NCBI GenBank assembly: GCA_046349315.1
Contig: JAXMCQ010000002.1
Span: 62,001-126,000, forward strand
Length of the DNA: 64,000 bases
Source: JAEUMG01 sp046349315
GTDB taxonomy: Bacteria > Pseudomonadota > Alphaproteobacteria > Rhizobiales > Aestuariivirgaceae
Direction of reading: 5' to 3'
The position numbers and the translations under genes are program-made. Positions 8,459-15,754 of the stretch are shown piece by piece. A model generated the notes under the pieces. The model was not told where the DNA came from. It saw only the letters and a list, made by a program, of their open reading frames with translations, and ran no database searches. Within the stretch, counting starts at the first letter, position 1. Each line of letters opens with the position of its first letter.

Positions 8459-9193
8459 ATGAAGCCAGCGCCGCGCCTCTTTCTCGATCACAGCCTGTCG
8501 CGGCATGGCGAGATCGCGTTGTCGGACGACCAGCGCCACTATCTCGTGAATGTGCTGCGCCTGGTCTCAGGCGACCCGGTGCGCGTCTTCAATGCCAAGG
8601 ACGGCGAATGGCTCGCGCATCTCGCCACCGTGACCAAGCGGCAGGCGACCCTGCGCTGCGAGCGCCATGTCGCCGATGTGAAGCTTCCGCCCGATATCGA
8701 TTATCTCTTCGCGCCCTTGAAACACGCCCGCCTCGATTATGTGGTGCAGAAGGCAACCGAGCTGGGCGTGCGGCGGCTGCGGCCGGTGTTGACCCATCGC
8801 ACCATCTCCGAACGCATCAATCTCGACCGCATGCGCTCCAACGTCGTCGAGGCGGCGGAACAGTGCAATCTGGTCTTCGTGCCTGAGATCATGGAACCCC
8901 ATCGCCTGACCGACATTCTCGCCGACTGGCCGGCCACGCGCCGCCTGGTCTTTTGCGACGAGACCGCACCGGTTCACGATCCGCTTGCCGCTCTGGAGGG
9001 CTTGAGCCTCCCGGCCGCGGTGATCATCGGTCCGGAGGGCGGCTTCACGGTCGAAGAGCGCGACATGCTGAGAGCCACGCCCGCCGCGACCGCCATATCG
9101 CTCGGGCCCCGCATCATGCGTGCCGATACGGCCGCCGTCGCCGCCTTGACCCTGGTCCAAGCGAAGCTCGGCGACTGGCATCAAGAACGCTGA
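8459..9193 (+). CDS. rsmE: 16S rRNA (uracil1498-N3)-methyltransferase
   Basis: A 244-residue SPOUT-class methyltransferase that methylates N3 of U1498 of 16S rRNA on the 30S subunit. The N-terminal PUA-like region includes RHYLVNVLRLVSGDPVRVFN. The C-terminal trefoil knot shows KATELGVRRLRPVLTHRTI, the AEQCNL motif, VIIGPEGGFTVEE and LGPRIMRADTAAVAAL, all diagnostic for RsmE. The start ATG 8459 is preferred over the upstream in-frame codon at 8405 because MKPAPRLFL matches family N-termini. It is divergent from ubiA, and gshA begins 82 bp downstream. Confidence 0.93.
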   Translation: MKPAPRLFLDHSLSRHGEIALSDDQRHYLVNVLRLVSGDPVRVFNAKDGEWLAHLATVTKRQATLRCERHVADVKLPPDIDYLFAPLKHARLDYVVQKATELGVRRLRPVLTHRTISERINLDRMRSNVVEAAEQCNLVFVPEIMEPHRLTDILADWPATRRLVFCDETAPVHDPLAALEGLSLPAAVIIGPEGGFTVEERDMLRATPAATAISLGPRIMRADTAAVAALTLVQAKLGDWHQER

Positions 9194-9275
9194 TGGGTCG
9201 TCCAAATTCTTTGGCTTGCCTGACCTTTGCCGCCCGCCTAAATCGCTGGGCGATGGCAACCCGAGGACTAATTCC

Positions 9276-10658
9276 GTGAGCGGACCGACACCCGAATCCG
9301 CCGATTCCCGCGCGCTCGTCGAGACCAAGCGCCAGCTCGTCGACTATATCGCGGCGGGCTCGAAGCCCAAGAGCGAGTGGCGGATCGGCACCGAGCACGA
9401 GAAATTCCCCTTCCTCACCGACACATTGGCGCCGGTGCCTTATGACGGTCCGCGTTCGATCAAGGCCTTGCTTGAAGGCTTGCGCGACCGTTTCGGCTGG
9501 ACCGGCGTCTATGAAGGCGAAAACATCATCGCCTTGAGCGATCCGCGCGGCCTTGGTTCGGTCTCGCTCGAGCCCGGCGGCCAGTTCGAATTATCCGGCG
9601 CGCCCTTGGGCGATGTGCACGAGACTTGCGAGGAGGTGAACGACCATCTCCAGCAGGTGCGCGAGATCGGCGACAAGCTCGGCATCGGATTCTTAGGCCT
9701 TGGCGTGACGCCGACCTGGACGCGCGCGCAGATCCCGGTGATGCCCAAGGGCCGCTATGCGATCATGGCGCCCTATATGGACAAGATGGGCCGCTATGGC
9801 CGCGACATGATGTTTCGCTCATGTACGGTGCAGGTCAATCTCGACTTCGGCTCTGAAGCCGACATGATCAAGAAGATGCGCGTTTCGATCGCGCTGCAGC
9901 CTGTAGCGACCGCGCTTTTCGCCAATTCCCCGTTTCTTGAAGGCAAGCCCAACGGCTATCAGACGTTCCGCTCCGAGATCTGGCGCGACACCGATCCCGA
10001 CCGCACTGGCATGTTGCCTTTCGTCTTCGAGCCGGGCTTCGGCTTCGAGCGCTATGTCGACTACGCGCTCGATGTGCCGATGTATTTCGTCTATCGCGAT
10101 GGGAAATATCACAATGTCGCCGGCGCGAGTTTCCGCCAGTTCATGGAGGGCAAGCTCCCGCAACTGCCGGGCTGGCGGCCGACCATGAAGGACTGGGTGG
10201 ATCATCTCACCACGATCTTCCCGGAAGTCCGCTTGAAGCGCTTCCTCGAAATGCGCGGCGCCGATTCCGGTCCCTGGCGCAGGCTGTGCGCGCTGCCCGC
10301 CCTCTGGACGGGCATCTTCTACGAAGATGGTCCGCTCGATGCCGCCTGGGATCTGGTGAAAGAGTGGACCGCCGGCGAGCGCCAGAATTTGCGCGATCAG
10401 GTTCCGAAATTGGCGCTCAATGCCGAGATCGCCGGCCGCTCCGTGCGCGATGTGGCTGGGGACATGCTGAAACTGTCGCGGGCCGGCCTCGAGAAACGCG
10501 CCAAGACCGGTTGCAAAGGCCGTAGCGAGGCGGCCTTCCTGGACGTCCTGGATGAGATCGTCGCTTCCGGCCGCACTCCCGCCGAGGACCTGCTTGCACT
10601 CTACCAGGGGTCGTGGAACAAGGACATTACTCGCGTTTACCGCGATTTTGCATATTGA
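9276..10658 (+). CDS. gshA: glutamate--cysteine ligase, plant/alphaproteobacterial type
   Basis: Catalyses the ATP-dependent first step of glutathione synthesis. The 460-residue protein carries WRIGTEHEKF near 40, SLEPGGQFELSGAPL near 95, MPKGRYAIMAPYM near 165 and FRSCTVQVNLDFGSEADM near 190, all signatures of the EgtA/plant-type GshA class. MRGADSGPWRRLCALPALW near 330 carries the loop lining the substrate pocket. GTG 9276 is taken as start because GAGG lies about 9 bp upstream. The cysteine pair that redox-regulates the plant enzyme cannot be judged without an alignment. Confidence 0.94.
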   Translation: MSGPTPESADSRALVETKRQLVDYIAAGSKPKSEWRIGTEHEKFPFLTDTLAPVPYDGPRSIKALLEGLRDRFGWTGVYEGENIIALSDPRGLGSVSLEPGGQFELSGAPLGDVHETCEEVNDHLQQVREIGDKLGIGFLGLGVTPTWTRAQIPVMPKGRYAIMAPYMDKMGRYGRDMMFRSCTVQVNLDFGSEADMIKKMRVSIALQPVATALFANSPFLEGKPNGYQTFRSEIWRDTDPDRTGMLPFVFEPGFGFERYVDYALDVPMYFVYRDGKYHNVAGASFRQFMEGKLPQLPGWRPTMKDWVDHLTTIFPEVRLKRFLEMRGADSGPWRRLCALPALWTGIFYEDGPLDAAWDLVKEWTAGERQNLRDQVPKLALNAEIAGRSVRDVAGDMLKLSRAGLEKRAKTGCKGRSEAAFLDVLDEIVASGRTPAEDLLALYQGSWNKDITRVYRDFAY

Positions 10659-10833
10659 ATTCCTGCTTTCAGGAACCTAGAGCCGCAGAATGCCCTTTGC
10701 CGGGCCATAGAGGGCCGCTGAGAAGGTTTCTAGGATTTAAGGTAGGGGGATAGCCGGAAACCCGAGAAGCCTCTGTATGGCGTTCCTTGTACGTTCTAGA
10801 GGCATTCCCTTGAAGGTTGTATAGGATGCAACC
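10659..10833. other. intergenic region with two hairpins between convergent genes
   Basis: This 175 bp gap holds no gene. TTCCTG-CTTT-CAGGAA at 10660-10675 is a short hairpin just after the gshA stop. AAGGTTG-N9-CAACCTT at 10813-10835 abuts the stop of the convergent nitronate monooxygenase. Neither is followed by a clear T-run, so each is only a weak terminator candidate. Confidence 0.35.
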
Positions 10834-11808
10834 TTAGACATATGCCCTCAGGCGCCGCTCGGCATCCTCGGCAATTTCCGTAACGATATGCCCCGCTGGC
10901 TTGACCGCGCCGATGAGGTCGAGGCCCTCACCCGCAAAAACGACCGCCACGGAAGTATCCCCTGCTTTGGCGGCGGCCCAATAGCGATCGCGTTCATTGG
11001 CGACCTCATCTTGAAGCGCCCGATCGCGCCCATGCCATTGCCGGCTGAAGTCATTGGCGATGGCGCGCCCCGAATATTCTTCCGGCCAATCCAATTCGCG
11101 GATGATGTCGAACACCCGTGTCCGCATCGTGTCGTCGCCCTTCGCAGAGACGAGCAGCAACTTGGCATTTGCTGAGCCCAGCGCCTCATCCGTTGCCCAG
11201 AAACGCGTTCCGATCATCACGCCCGATGCACCCAGCATCAGCGCTGCCGCCAGCCCGCGCCCGTCGGCGACGCCGCCCGCCGCTACGACCGGGATGGGGG
11301 CAACTGCATCGACAACAGCCGGTACCAAGGCGAAGGTCGAGCGCGCCGTCTTGCCATGGCCGCCGGCTTCGCTGCCTTGCGCGACAATGATGTCGGCGCC
11401 GGCCGCCGCGGCGCGCTTTGCACCTTCCACATCCTGGATCTGGCAGATGAGTTTCGCGCCCGATGCCTTCACCTTCTCGGCAAAGAGAGTCTCCTCCCCG
11501 AACGACAGGACGAAGACGGCAGGCTTGCGTGCCAGAGCTTGATCGAGAAGCTGCGGAAACTTGGCAAGACTCCAGGTGATGTAGCCAACCCCGATGCGTG
11601 CATTGCCGGCGGCGCGAAACTCGTTCTCCATCCAGGCTTCGCCGCCATAGCCGGCTTTCGGATCGCCATAGCCGCCGCCGATGATGCCCAAGCCGCCGGC
11701 CGCTGTGACCGCCGCCGCAAGTCTGCCGCCGGCGACACCGCCCATGGGTGCGAGCAGGATAGGATAGGTAATTCCCAGAAGCTCGGTAAGCGCGGTTTTG
11801 ATCGCCAC
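10834..11808 (-). CDS. nitronate monooxygenase family protein (NMO/2-nitropropane dioxygenase)
   Basis: A 324-residue FMN-binding TIM-barrel protein. Family signatures are YPILLAPMGGVAGGRLAAAV at the N-terminus, GGLGIIGGGYGD, GADIIVAQGSEAGGHG near 140 with the catalytic-region His, PVVAAGGVADGRGLAAALMLGASGVMIGTRFWATDEA (phosphate-binding). Such enzymes oxidise nitronates or propionate 3-nitronate, but many homologues have other or unknown substrates. It starts 3 bp after the LysR gene on the same strand, so the two form a tight operon and the regulator may respond to its substrate or to redox stress. No signal peptide. Confidence 0.85.
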   Translation of the reverse strand: MAIKTALTELLGITYPILLAPMGGVAGGRLAAAVTAAGGLGIIGGGYGDPKAGYGGEAWMENEFRAAGNARIGVGYITWSLAKFPQLLDQALARKPAVFVLSFGEETLFAEKVKASGAKLICQIQDVEGAKRAAAAGADIIVAQGSEAGGHGKTARSTFALVPAVVDAVAPIPVVAAGGVADGRGLAAALMLGASGVMIGTRFWATDEALGSANAKLLLVSAKGDDTMRTRVFDIIRELDWPEEYSGRAIANDFSRQWHGRDRALQDEVANERDRYWAAAKAGDTSVAVVFAGEGLDLIGAVKPAGHIVTEIAEDAERRLRAYV

Positions 11809-11811
11809 GAT

Positions 11812-12687
11812 CTATTCCGCCGCCATCATGGCTTGTGGCTTGGTGGAGAGACCTTCCATCACATGCCGCGCCAGCGCTTCGGCAGCCGAACTCGGCCGTC
11901 CTGGTTTCCTCACCAGGCCGATCTCGAATGTGCCGGGATCGGGAAATCCGTCCTTCTCGGTCAGCACGCGCAGCCCGGGCCTGACGCAGATTTGCGGCAC
12001 CGCGCCGACCGCGAGCCCGGCTTGCACGGCCGCGTTGATGACATTCGAATTCGAACTCGAATAGGCGATGCGATACTTGCGCTTCTGCGATTCAAGCGCT
12101 CGCAGCACCATGGTGCGCCATTCGCAGTGCGGGCTCGCGATCGGCAATGTCTCGAGAAGATGCACGCTGTGCCGCGCCGAAGTAATCCACACCAGAGGCT
12201 CGCGCCGCACCGGTTCGCTGGTCACGATATCGCAGCCAAAGGTGACGAGCGCCAGTTCCATCTCGCCGCGCTTTGTCGCCTCGTAGAGATTGGTGCTGTT
12301 CATGCAGGCGACATCGACGGTCACCAGAGGATGCGTGCGCGAGAAGCGTGCGAGGATTTCAGGCAGGAAGCGATCGGCATAATCATCGGGCGTTCCGAAG
12401 CGCAATCGCCCGCTGAGTTCGGGCTTGGTGAAGGCCGAAACCGCCTCGTCATTGATCTGGGTGATGCGCCTTGCATATTCGATCAACCGGTCGCCATCGG
12501 CGGTGAGCCGGCTGGCGCGGCCGTCGCGGGCAAAAAGCGGCCGGCCCACCAGTTCCTCGAGCCGTTTCATCTGCATGGAAACGGCCGACTGGGTCTTGTT
12601 CACCTCCTCGGCGGCGCGCGTGAAATTGCCGGTATCGGCGATGGCAAGGAAGGTTTTCAGGAGGTCGATATCGAGATTGGGGATCAT
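11812..12687 (-). CDS. LysR-family transcriptional regulator (LsrB/VtlR-like)
   Basis: A 291-residue LysR regulator. The N-terminal winged HTH reads LLKTFLAIADTGNFTRAAEEVNKTQSAVSMQMKRLEE, strongly reminiscent of the rhizobial LsrB/Brucella VtlR group, followed by RPLFARDGRASRLTADG. The C-terminal effector domain begins near LRFGTPDDYADRFLPEIL. ATG 12687 is chosen over the longer in-frame start at 12729 because the HTH then begins at the usual distance. It is divergent from a DUF1127 gene at 12862, and VtlR-type regulators are known to activate DUF1127 genes in Brucella, so control of that neighbour is likely. It is also cotranscribed with the nitronate monooxygenase. The ortholog assignment is by pattern memory only. 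Confidence 0.85.
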   Translation of the reverse strand: MIPNLDIDLLKTFLAIADTGNFTRAAEEVNKTQSAVSMQMKRLEELVGRPLFARDGRASRLTADGDRLIEYARRITQINDEAVSAFTKPELSGRLRFGTPDDYADRFLPEILARFSRTHPLVTVDVACMNSTNLYEATKRGEMELALVTFGCDIVTSEPVRREPLVWITSARHSVHLLETLPIASPHCEWRTMVLRALESQKRKYRIAYSSSNSNVINAAVQAGLAVGAVPQICVRPGLRVLTEKDGFPDPGTFEIGLVRKPGRPSSAAEALARHVMEGLSTKPQAMMAAE

Positions 12688-12741
12688 GATTGCTGACACG
12701 TTTTGATCAAGGAAACTGATAGGTATCATAAAACATATTCG

Positions 12742-12772
12742 TTGGACTGATCAATCGCTAAAGTTCTATATC
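12742..12772 (+). promoter_or_regulatory. putative sigma-70 promoter of the DUF1127 gene
   Basis: TTGGAC at 12742-12747 serves as a good -35. A -10 is offered either by TCTATA at 12765-12770 (17 bp spacer) or TATATC at 12767-12772 (19 bp spacer). The upstream GATAGGTATC at 12718-12727 is a near-palindrome and TGATCA occurs twice nearby, so a LysR site probably overlaps this region. The gene starts 90 bp downstream. Confidence 0.45.
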
Positions 12773-12861
12773 ACCACCATCACAGAGATGTCGTCGCGCC
12801 GCTTTCGGGTGGCGGAACGCGGGAAGAATGGGTCTTCTCGCGGGCGTTGGAGGATTCTCAC

Positions 12862-13119
12862 ATGCGCGAATATGCCCTCACTCGTGCCGTTTCGATCGGA
12901 GAGGCAGGCGGCGCCTCATGGTTCAGCCGTCTCGTTCGCAACTGGCGGGCGAAGCGCAGCATCGTCAGGCTCGAAGCGCTCGACGATCACATGCTTTACG
13001 ATCTCGGTGTCACCCGTGCCGAAGTGCAATGGGCGGCCGGTCTTCCCCTGACCGTCAATGCCGCGCTCGCACTCGAAGATCGGGCGTTCCGTCGCCGCAA
13101 GACCCGGCCGAACGAATGA
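12862..13119 (+). CDS. DUF1127 domain-containing small protein
   Basis: An 85-residue basic protein. The central LVRNWRAKRSIVRLEALDDHMLYDLGVTRAEV is the DUF1127 (YjiS-like) arginine-rich motif, here about residues 24-55. Small DUF1127 proteins in alphaproteobacteria have been tied to phosphate and carbon metabolism and RNA turnover, and several are controlled by LysR-type VtlR. The start ATG 12862 has GGAGG 8 bp upstream. A strong hairpin follows 11 bp after the stop, so it is probably a single-gene transcript. Confidence 0.85.
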   Translation: MREYALTRAVSIGEAGGASWFSRLVRNWRAKRSIVRLEALDDHMLYDLGVTRAEVQWAAGLPLTVNAALALEDRAFRRRKTRPNE

Positions 13120-13130
13120 CCACCGAAAGG

Positions 13131-13163
13131 CCCGGCCGGCGCCAGTCTCCCCCGCCGGCCGGG
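13131..13163 (+). terminator. GC-rich hairpin after the DUF1127 gene
   Basis: An 11 bp perfect stem (CCCGGCCGGCG with CGCCGGCCGGG) around an 11 nt loop, starting 11 bp after the DUF1127 stop. The following sequence (TCGACCATTTCGTCTG) is only mildly T-rich. The position and stem strength suggest transcript termination or 3'-end protection. Confidence 0.6.
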
Positions 13164-13302
13164 TCGACCATTTCGTCTGTGTACTGACGATTAGCACTGC
13201 TGAATACTTCTCCCTGGCCGAGCTCGACCCGGCCATCTAGTCTGGATCGGCGGGTCAAGCCCGCCGATGGAGATTTTGGTTATTGGCCTGCACTCTTCTT
13301 GC

Positions 13303-13402
13303 CTTGTCATTGCCGGGCTTGTCCCGGCAATCCATCGTGCAATCATTGTGGCGTCAGAGTATCGACACAATGGATCCCCGCAACAAGTGCGGGGATGACA
13401 AG
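13303..13402. repeat. intergenic palindromic repeat, CTTGTCATTGCCGGG family (copy 1)
   Basis: A 100 bp element with ends CTTGTCAT and ATGACAAG, and internal hairpins GCCGGGCTTGTCCCGGC and CCCCGCAACAAGTGCGGGG. A second copy in the same orientation is at 38785-38885. The arms are complementary across the whole element, so it can fold as one cruciform or as two hairpins. It carries no genes and lies downstream of the DUF937 gene's stop. Confidence 0.8.
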
Positions 13403-13413
13403 TTGAAGTGATA

Positions 13414-14205
13414 CTACTTCCGCGTCATCCGCTCGACCGAGCGCAGCAGGTCATCTGCTGCATTTCCACTTTGCGTGCCGCGGCCCAAGACATCGTCAAG
13501 CGACGCGCGGCCGCGCCGGATTGCCTCGCTGTTGCGGGCGGGATCGGGCGAAGCACCGCCACCGCCGCCGCCGAGAATGTCGCCCAGAATATCGCCGAGG
13601 CCGCCGCCGCCCGATCCTCCGGCGGCACCGCCGCCGAGAATGTCGCCCAGTATATCGCCGAGACCACCGCCCTGGCCCTGGGCCTCGCGCGGTGCCGGTT
13701 GTTGCCCGCGCCCGAGCACGTCCTTCAGCATGTCGTCGAGACTGCCAGTACTCGCCTCGCGGCGCGGCGCGGGTGCGGATGCACCGCCGCCCATCATGCC
13801 CTTGGTGAGATTGCCGATGATCATCGCCGCGATCACCGGCAGCATCTTCTTGAGGACGGCGCTGCCGATGCCGGAGAGGTCGGCCGCTTGATTGGCGACG
13901 CCGCGGCTCACATCCTTCGACCCGAAAATCTGCTCGAGGATCTGATTGCCGGCCTGTGTCGCATCATTGAGCTGCGGATCGGCCGGCTCATTGGCGTAAC
14001 GCGCATATTGTCCGCTTTGCATGTCGCGCGCGAGCGAAGCAAGGCCGTCATCGGATTCCGCATTGCGCCTCACGCCTGCGGCAATGACCGGCGCCAATTG
14101 CTCGAGCGCGGCGCGCGTCTGCGCCTCGTCGAGCCCGAACTGACGTCCGAGCTCGGAGATATTCTGGCTTCCCTGTGATCGGATAAGCATTTCGACAAGA
14201 TCCAT
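13414..14205 (-). CDS. DUF937 domain-containing protein with glycine-rich repeats
   Basis: A 263-residue protein. The N-terminal about 145 residues match DUF937 (LIRSQGSQNISELGRQFGLDEAQTRAALEQLAPVIAAGVRRN and the hydrophobic AVLKKMLPVIAAMIIGNL). The C-terminal part is low-complexity, with GGGLGDILGDILGGG occurring twice in a 21-residue (63 bp, around 13567-13663) tandem repeat, and related peptides SLDDMLKDVLGRG and SLDDVLGRG on either side. No signal peptide is seen. DUF937 proteins have no established function. It lies 15 bp downstream of a second DUF937 gene and is probably cotranscribed with it. Confidence 0.8.
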   Translation of the reverse strand: MDLVEMLIRSQGSQNISELGRQFGLDEAQTRAALEQLAPVIAAGVRRNAESDDGLASLARDMQSGQYARYANEPADPQLNDATQAGNQILEQIFGSKDVSRGVANQAADLSGIGSAVLKKMLPVIAAMIIGNLTKGMMGGGASAPAPRREASTGSLDDMLKDVLGRGQQPAPREAQGQGGGLGDILGDILGGGAAGGSGGGGLGDILGDILGGGGGGASPDPARNSEAIRRGRASLDDVLGRGTQSGNAADDLLRSVERMTRK

Positions 14206-14220
14206 CTTGGCCTCCTGCTG

Positions 14221-14892
14221 CTACTTACGAATTGAACCGAGAATGTCGCGAAAGATACTGTCGAGCGAAGGCCGCGCGGTGCGGCGCGTCCGCGTCTTGG
14301 TCTTGGCTCGCCGCCGGCGTGCCGTAGCATAACTGGTCCGCCGGCGCTTCGGCCTCGGCGTCAGTTCCCGCACCGCGCCCTTGATCGCGCCTTCGAGGAC
14401 CGCCGAGACGATCGTGCCGAGTATTCCGCCGCCGCCGGAGCCGGCTGCCTGCTGCACGCCCATCGCCGGCATCATCGTTGACTGGCGCTGGCTGCGGGCC
14501 AAGGCAGCCACGACCGAGGACGCCGCAATCGCAGTCAAGGCCGCGAGCGCTTTCTTGTCGAGGCCGGGGGCGAGCGCTTGCGCCTCCTTCAAGGCTGAAG
14601 TCTTGGTGCCATAAACATCGGCGAGGATTGCGTTTCCGTCCTTGGCGACTTCCGGATCGCCGATCAATGCGGGATCGTCGAGAAACGCATCGCCATCGCC
14701 GTCCTCGATGATCTCGAGAAGTGCATCGAGGGTTTCTTCATTCTCAGCCGTTTGCCGAAGCTTGACGGCGATCGCCGGACACAAGGCATCGAGCGCGGCT
14801 TGGGCCTGATCGGGCGGGATTCCCACCGCCTGACCGGCATTGGCATAGAAAGCCCCGCCCTGCGCCTGTGCCAGAATATCCAAGAGCGCCAT
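14221..14892 (-). CDS. DUF937 domain-containing protein with basic C-terminus
   Basis: A 223-residue relative of the neighbouring DUF937 protein: MALLDILAQAQGGAFYANAGQAVGIPPDQAQAALDALCPAIAVKLRQ matches the domain start, and KKALAALTAIAASSVVAAL the hydrophobic helix near 125. The tail (about 175-210) is densely Arg/Lys/Thr-rich, so it may bind nucleic acid or acidic surfaces. It ends SLDSIFRDILGSIRK, echoing the SLDDMLKDVLG motif of the partner. The pair looks like an old tandem duplication with diverged tails. The function is unknown. Confidence 0.75.
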   Translation of the reverse strand: MALLDILAQAQGGAFYANAGQAVGIPPDQAQAALDALCPAIAVKLRQTAENEETLDALLEIIEDGDGDAFLDDPALIGDPEVAKDGNAILADVYGTKTSALKEAQALAPGLDKKALAALTAIAASSVVAALARSQRQSTMMPAMGVQQAAGSGGGGILGTIVSAVLEGAIKGAVRELTPRPKRRRTSYATARRRRAKTKTRTRRTARPSLDSIFRDILGSIRK

Positions 14893-14970
14893 ATCGACCG
14901 CCTTCTATCGCGTGAGCGCCAATTCTATCCGCAGACGGGGGCGAGGCAACTGGGATTGTTTTAGGCAAAT

Positions 14971-15127
14971 CCTCATGGTGAGACGCCTGCGTGCTTCGAG
15001 GCCCGCTACGCGGGCTCCTCAGCATGAGGGGAATCTTGAATCCTCATTGTGAGGTGGCGGCGCAGCCGCCCTCGAACCATGGCCATCCTTCGAGGCATTG
15101 CCTCCGGCGATGCATCTCAGGATGAGG
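14971..15127. repeat. two adjacent CCTCAT...ATGAGG palindromic repeats (copies 2 and 3)
   Basis: Copy 2 is short (14971-15029) and keeps the outer arms and the GCCCGCTACGCGGGC hairpin. Copy 3 (15042-15127) is full length and runs opposite to the copy at 5005-5090. They occupy most of the gap between the DUF937 and HAD genes, both on the minus strand. Confidence 0.8.
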
Positions 15128-15138
15128 TCGTCAATGCA

Positions 15139-15750
15139 TCAGAACCCCAGTTCAGCCGCCGCTTTCGCGAGCCGGTGGTAATGCGTGAAGTGATGCGCCG
15201 TGAGACCGGCGATGCGCGCGCCTTCGACATTGCTTTTCTTGTCGTCGATGAACCACGCACTCGGCGCGTCCATGCCGAGGCGTGCAAGCAGCTTCAGGTA
15301 CACGGCAGGATCCGGCTTCTTCACGCCGAACTCGTAGGAGCAGTAGCAGTCCTGTCCAAACAAGGCGGCGGCTTCCGGAAAAATCTGCGGGAGCGATTCC
15401 TTCAGCAAGGGTCCGTTATTGGTGAAGAGCGCGATGCGGCTGGTCTTGGCGCAATTGGCGGCGAGGGCCAACACATTAGCATCAGGAGTCATCGACACCT
15501 TGCGCGCAGAAATCCATTGCTCGCGGCTTAGAGGATGGCCGAGACGATTGGAAAATTCGGCGAGATAGAGTTCGCTCTCGGGATAACGCCCGGCGTCGGA
15601 ATCATCTTCGAAGCCTGAATCCCAGATGGCGGCGCGAATGTCGCGCGGACTCTTGTTGGCGATCGCGCCGAGCGCACGCAGGCGCCGCCCCAATTCATAG
15701 CGACAGAGCACGTCATCCATGTCGAAGATCACGAGCCCCGGCCGCACCAT
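15139..15750 (-). CDS. HAD family hydrolase (haloacid dehalogenase-like, class I)
   Basis: A 203-residue cytosolic HAD hydrolase. Motif I is VIFDMDDVLCRY with both catalytic Asp residues, motif II IALFTNNG, motif III the conserved Lys in FGVKKPDPAVY, and motif IV AWFIDDKKSNVEGAR. The helical cap lies between residues 20 and 90. It most resembles sugar-phosphate or haloacid dehalogenase-type phosphatases; the substrate is not predictable. ATG 15750 is chosen because the longer frame runs into tldD and lacks homology. It starts 4 bp after the tldD stop on the same strand, so the pair is likely cotranscribed. Confidence 0.82.
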   Translation of the reverse strand: MVRPGLVIFDMDDVLCRYELGRRLRALGAIANKSPRDIRAAIWDSGFEDDSDAGRYPESELYLAEFSNRLGHPLSREQWISARKVSMTPDANVLALAANCAKTSRIALFTNNGPLLKESLPQIFPEAAALFGQDCYCSYEFGVKKPDPAVYLKLLARLGMDAPSAWFIDDKKSNVEGARIAGLTAHHFTHYHRLAKAAAELGF

Positions 15751-15754
15751 TTTC

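Noticed and set aside
13553..13670. Possible CRISPR-like direct repeats
   Set aside because: These are two 63 bp in-frame repeats coding for a glycine-rich peptide in a DUF937 gene; no array with regular spacers exists.
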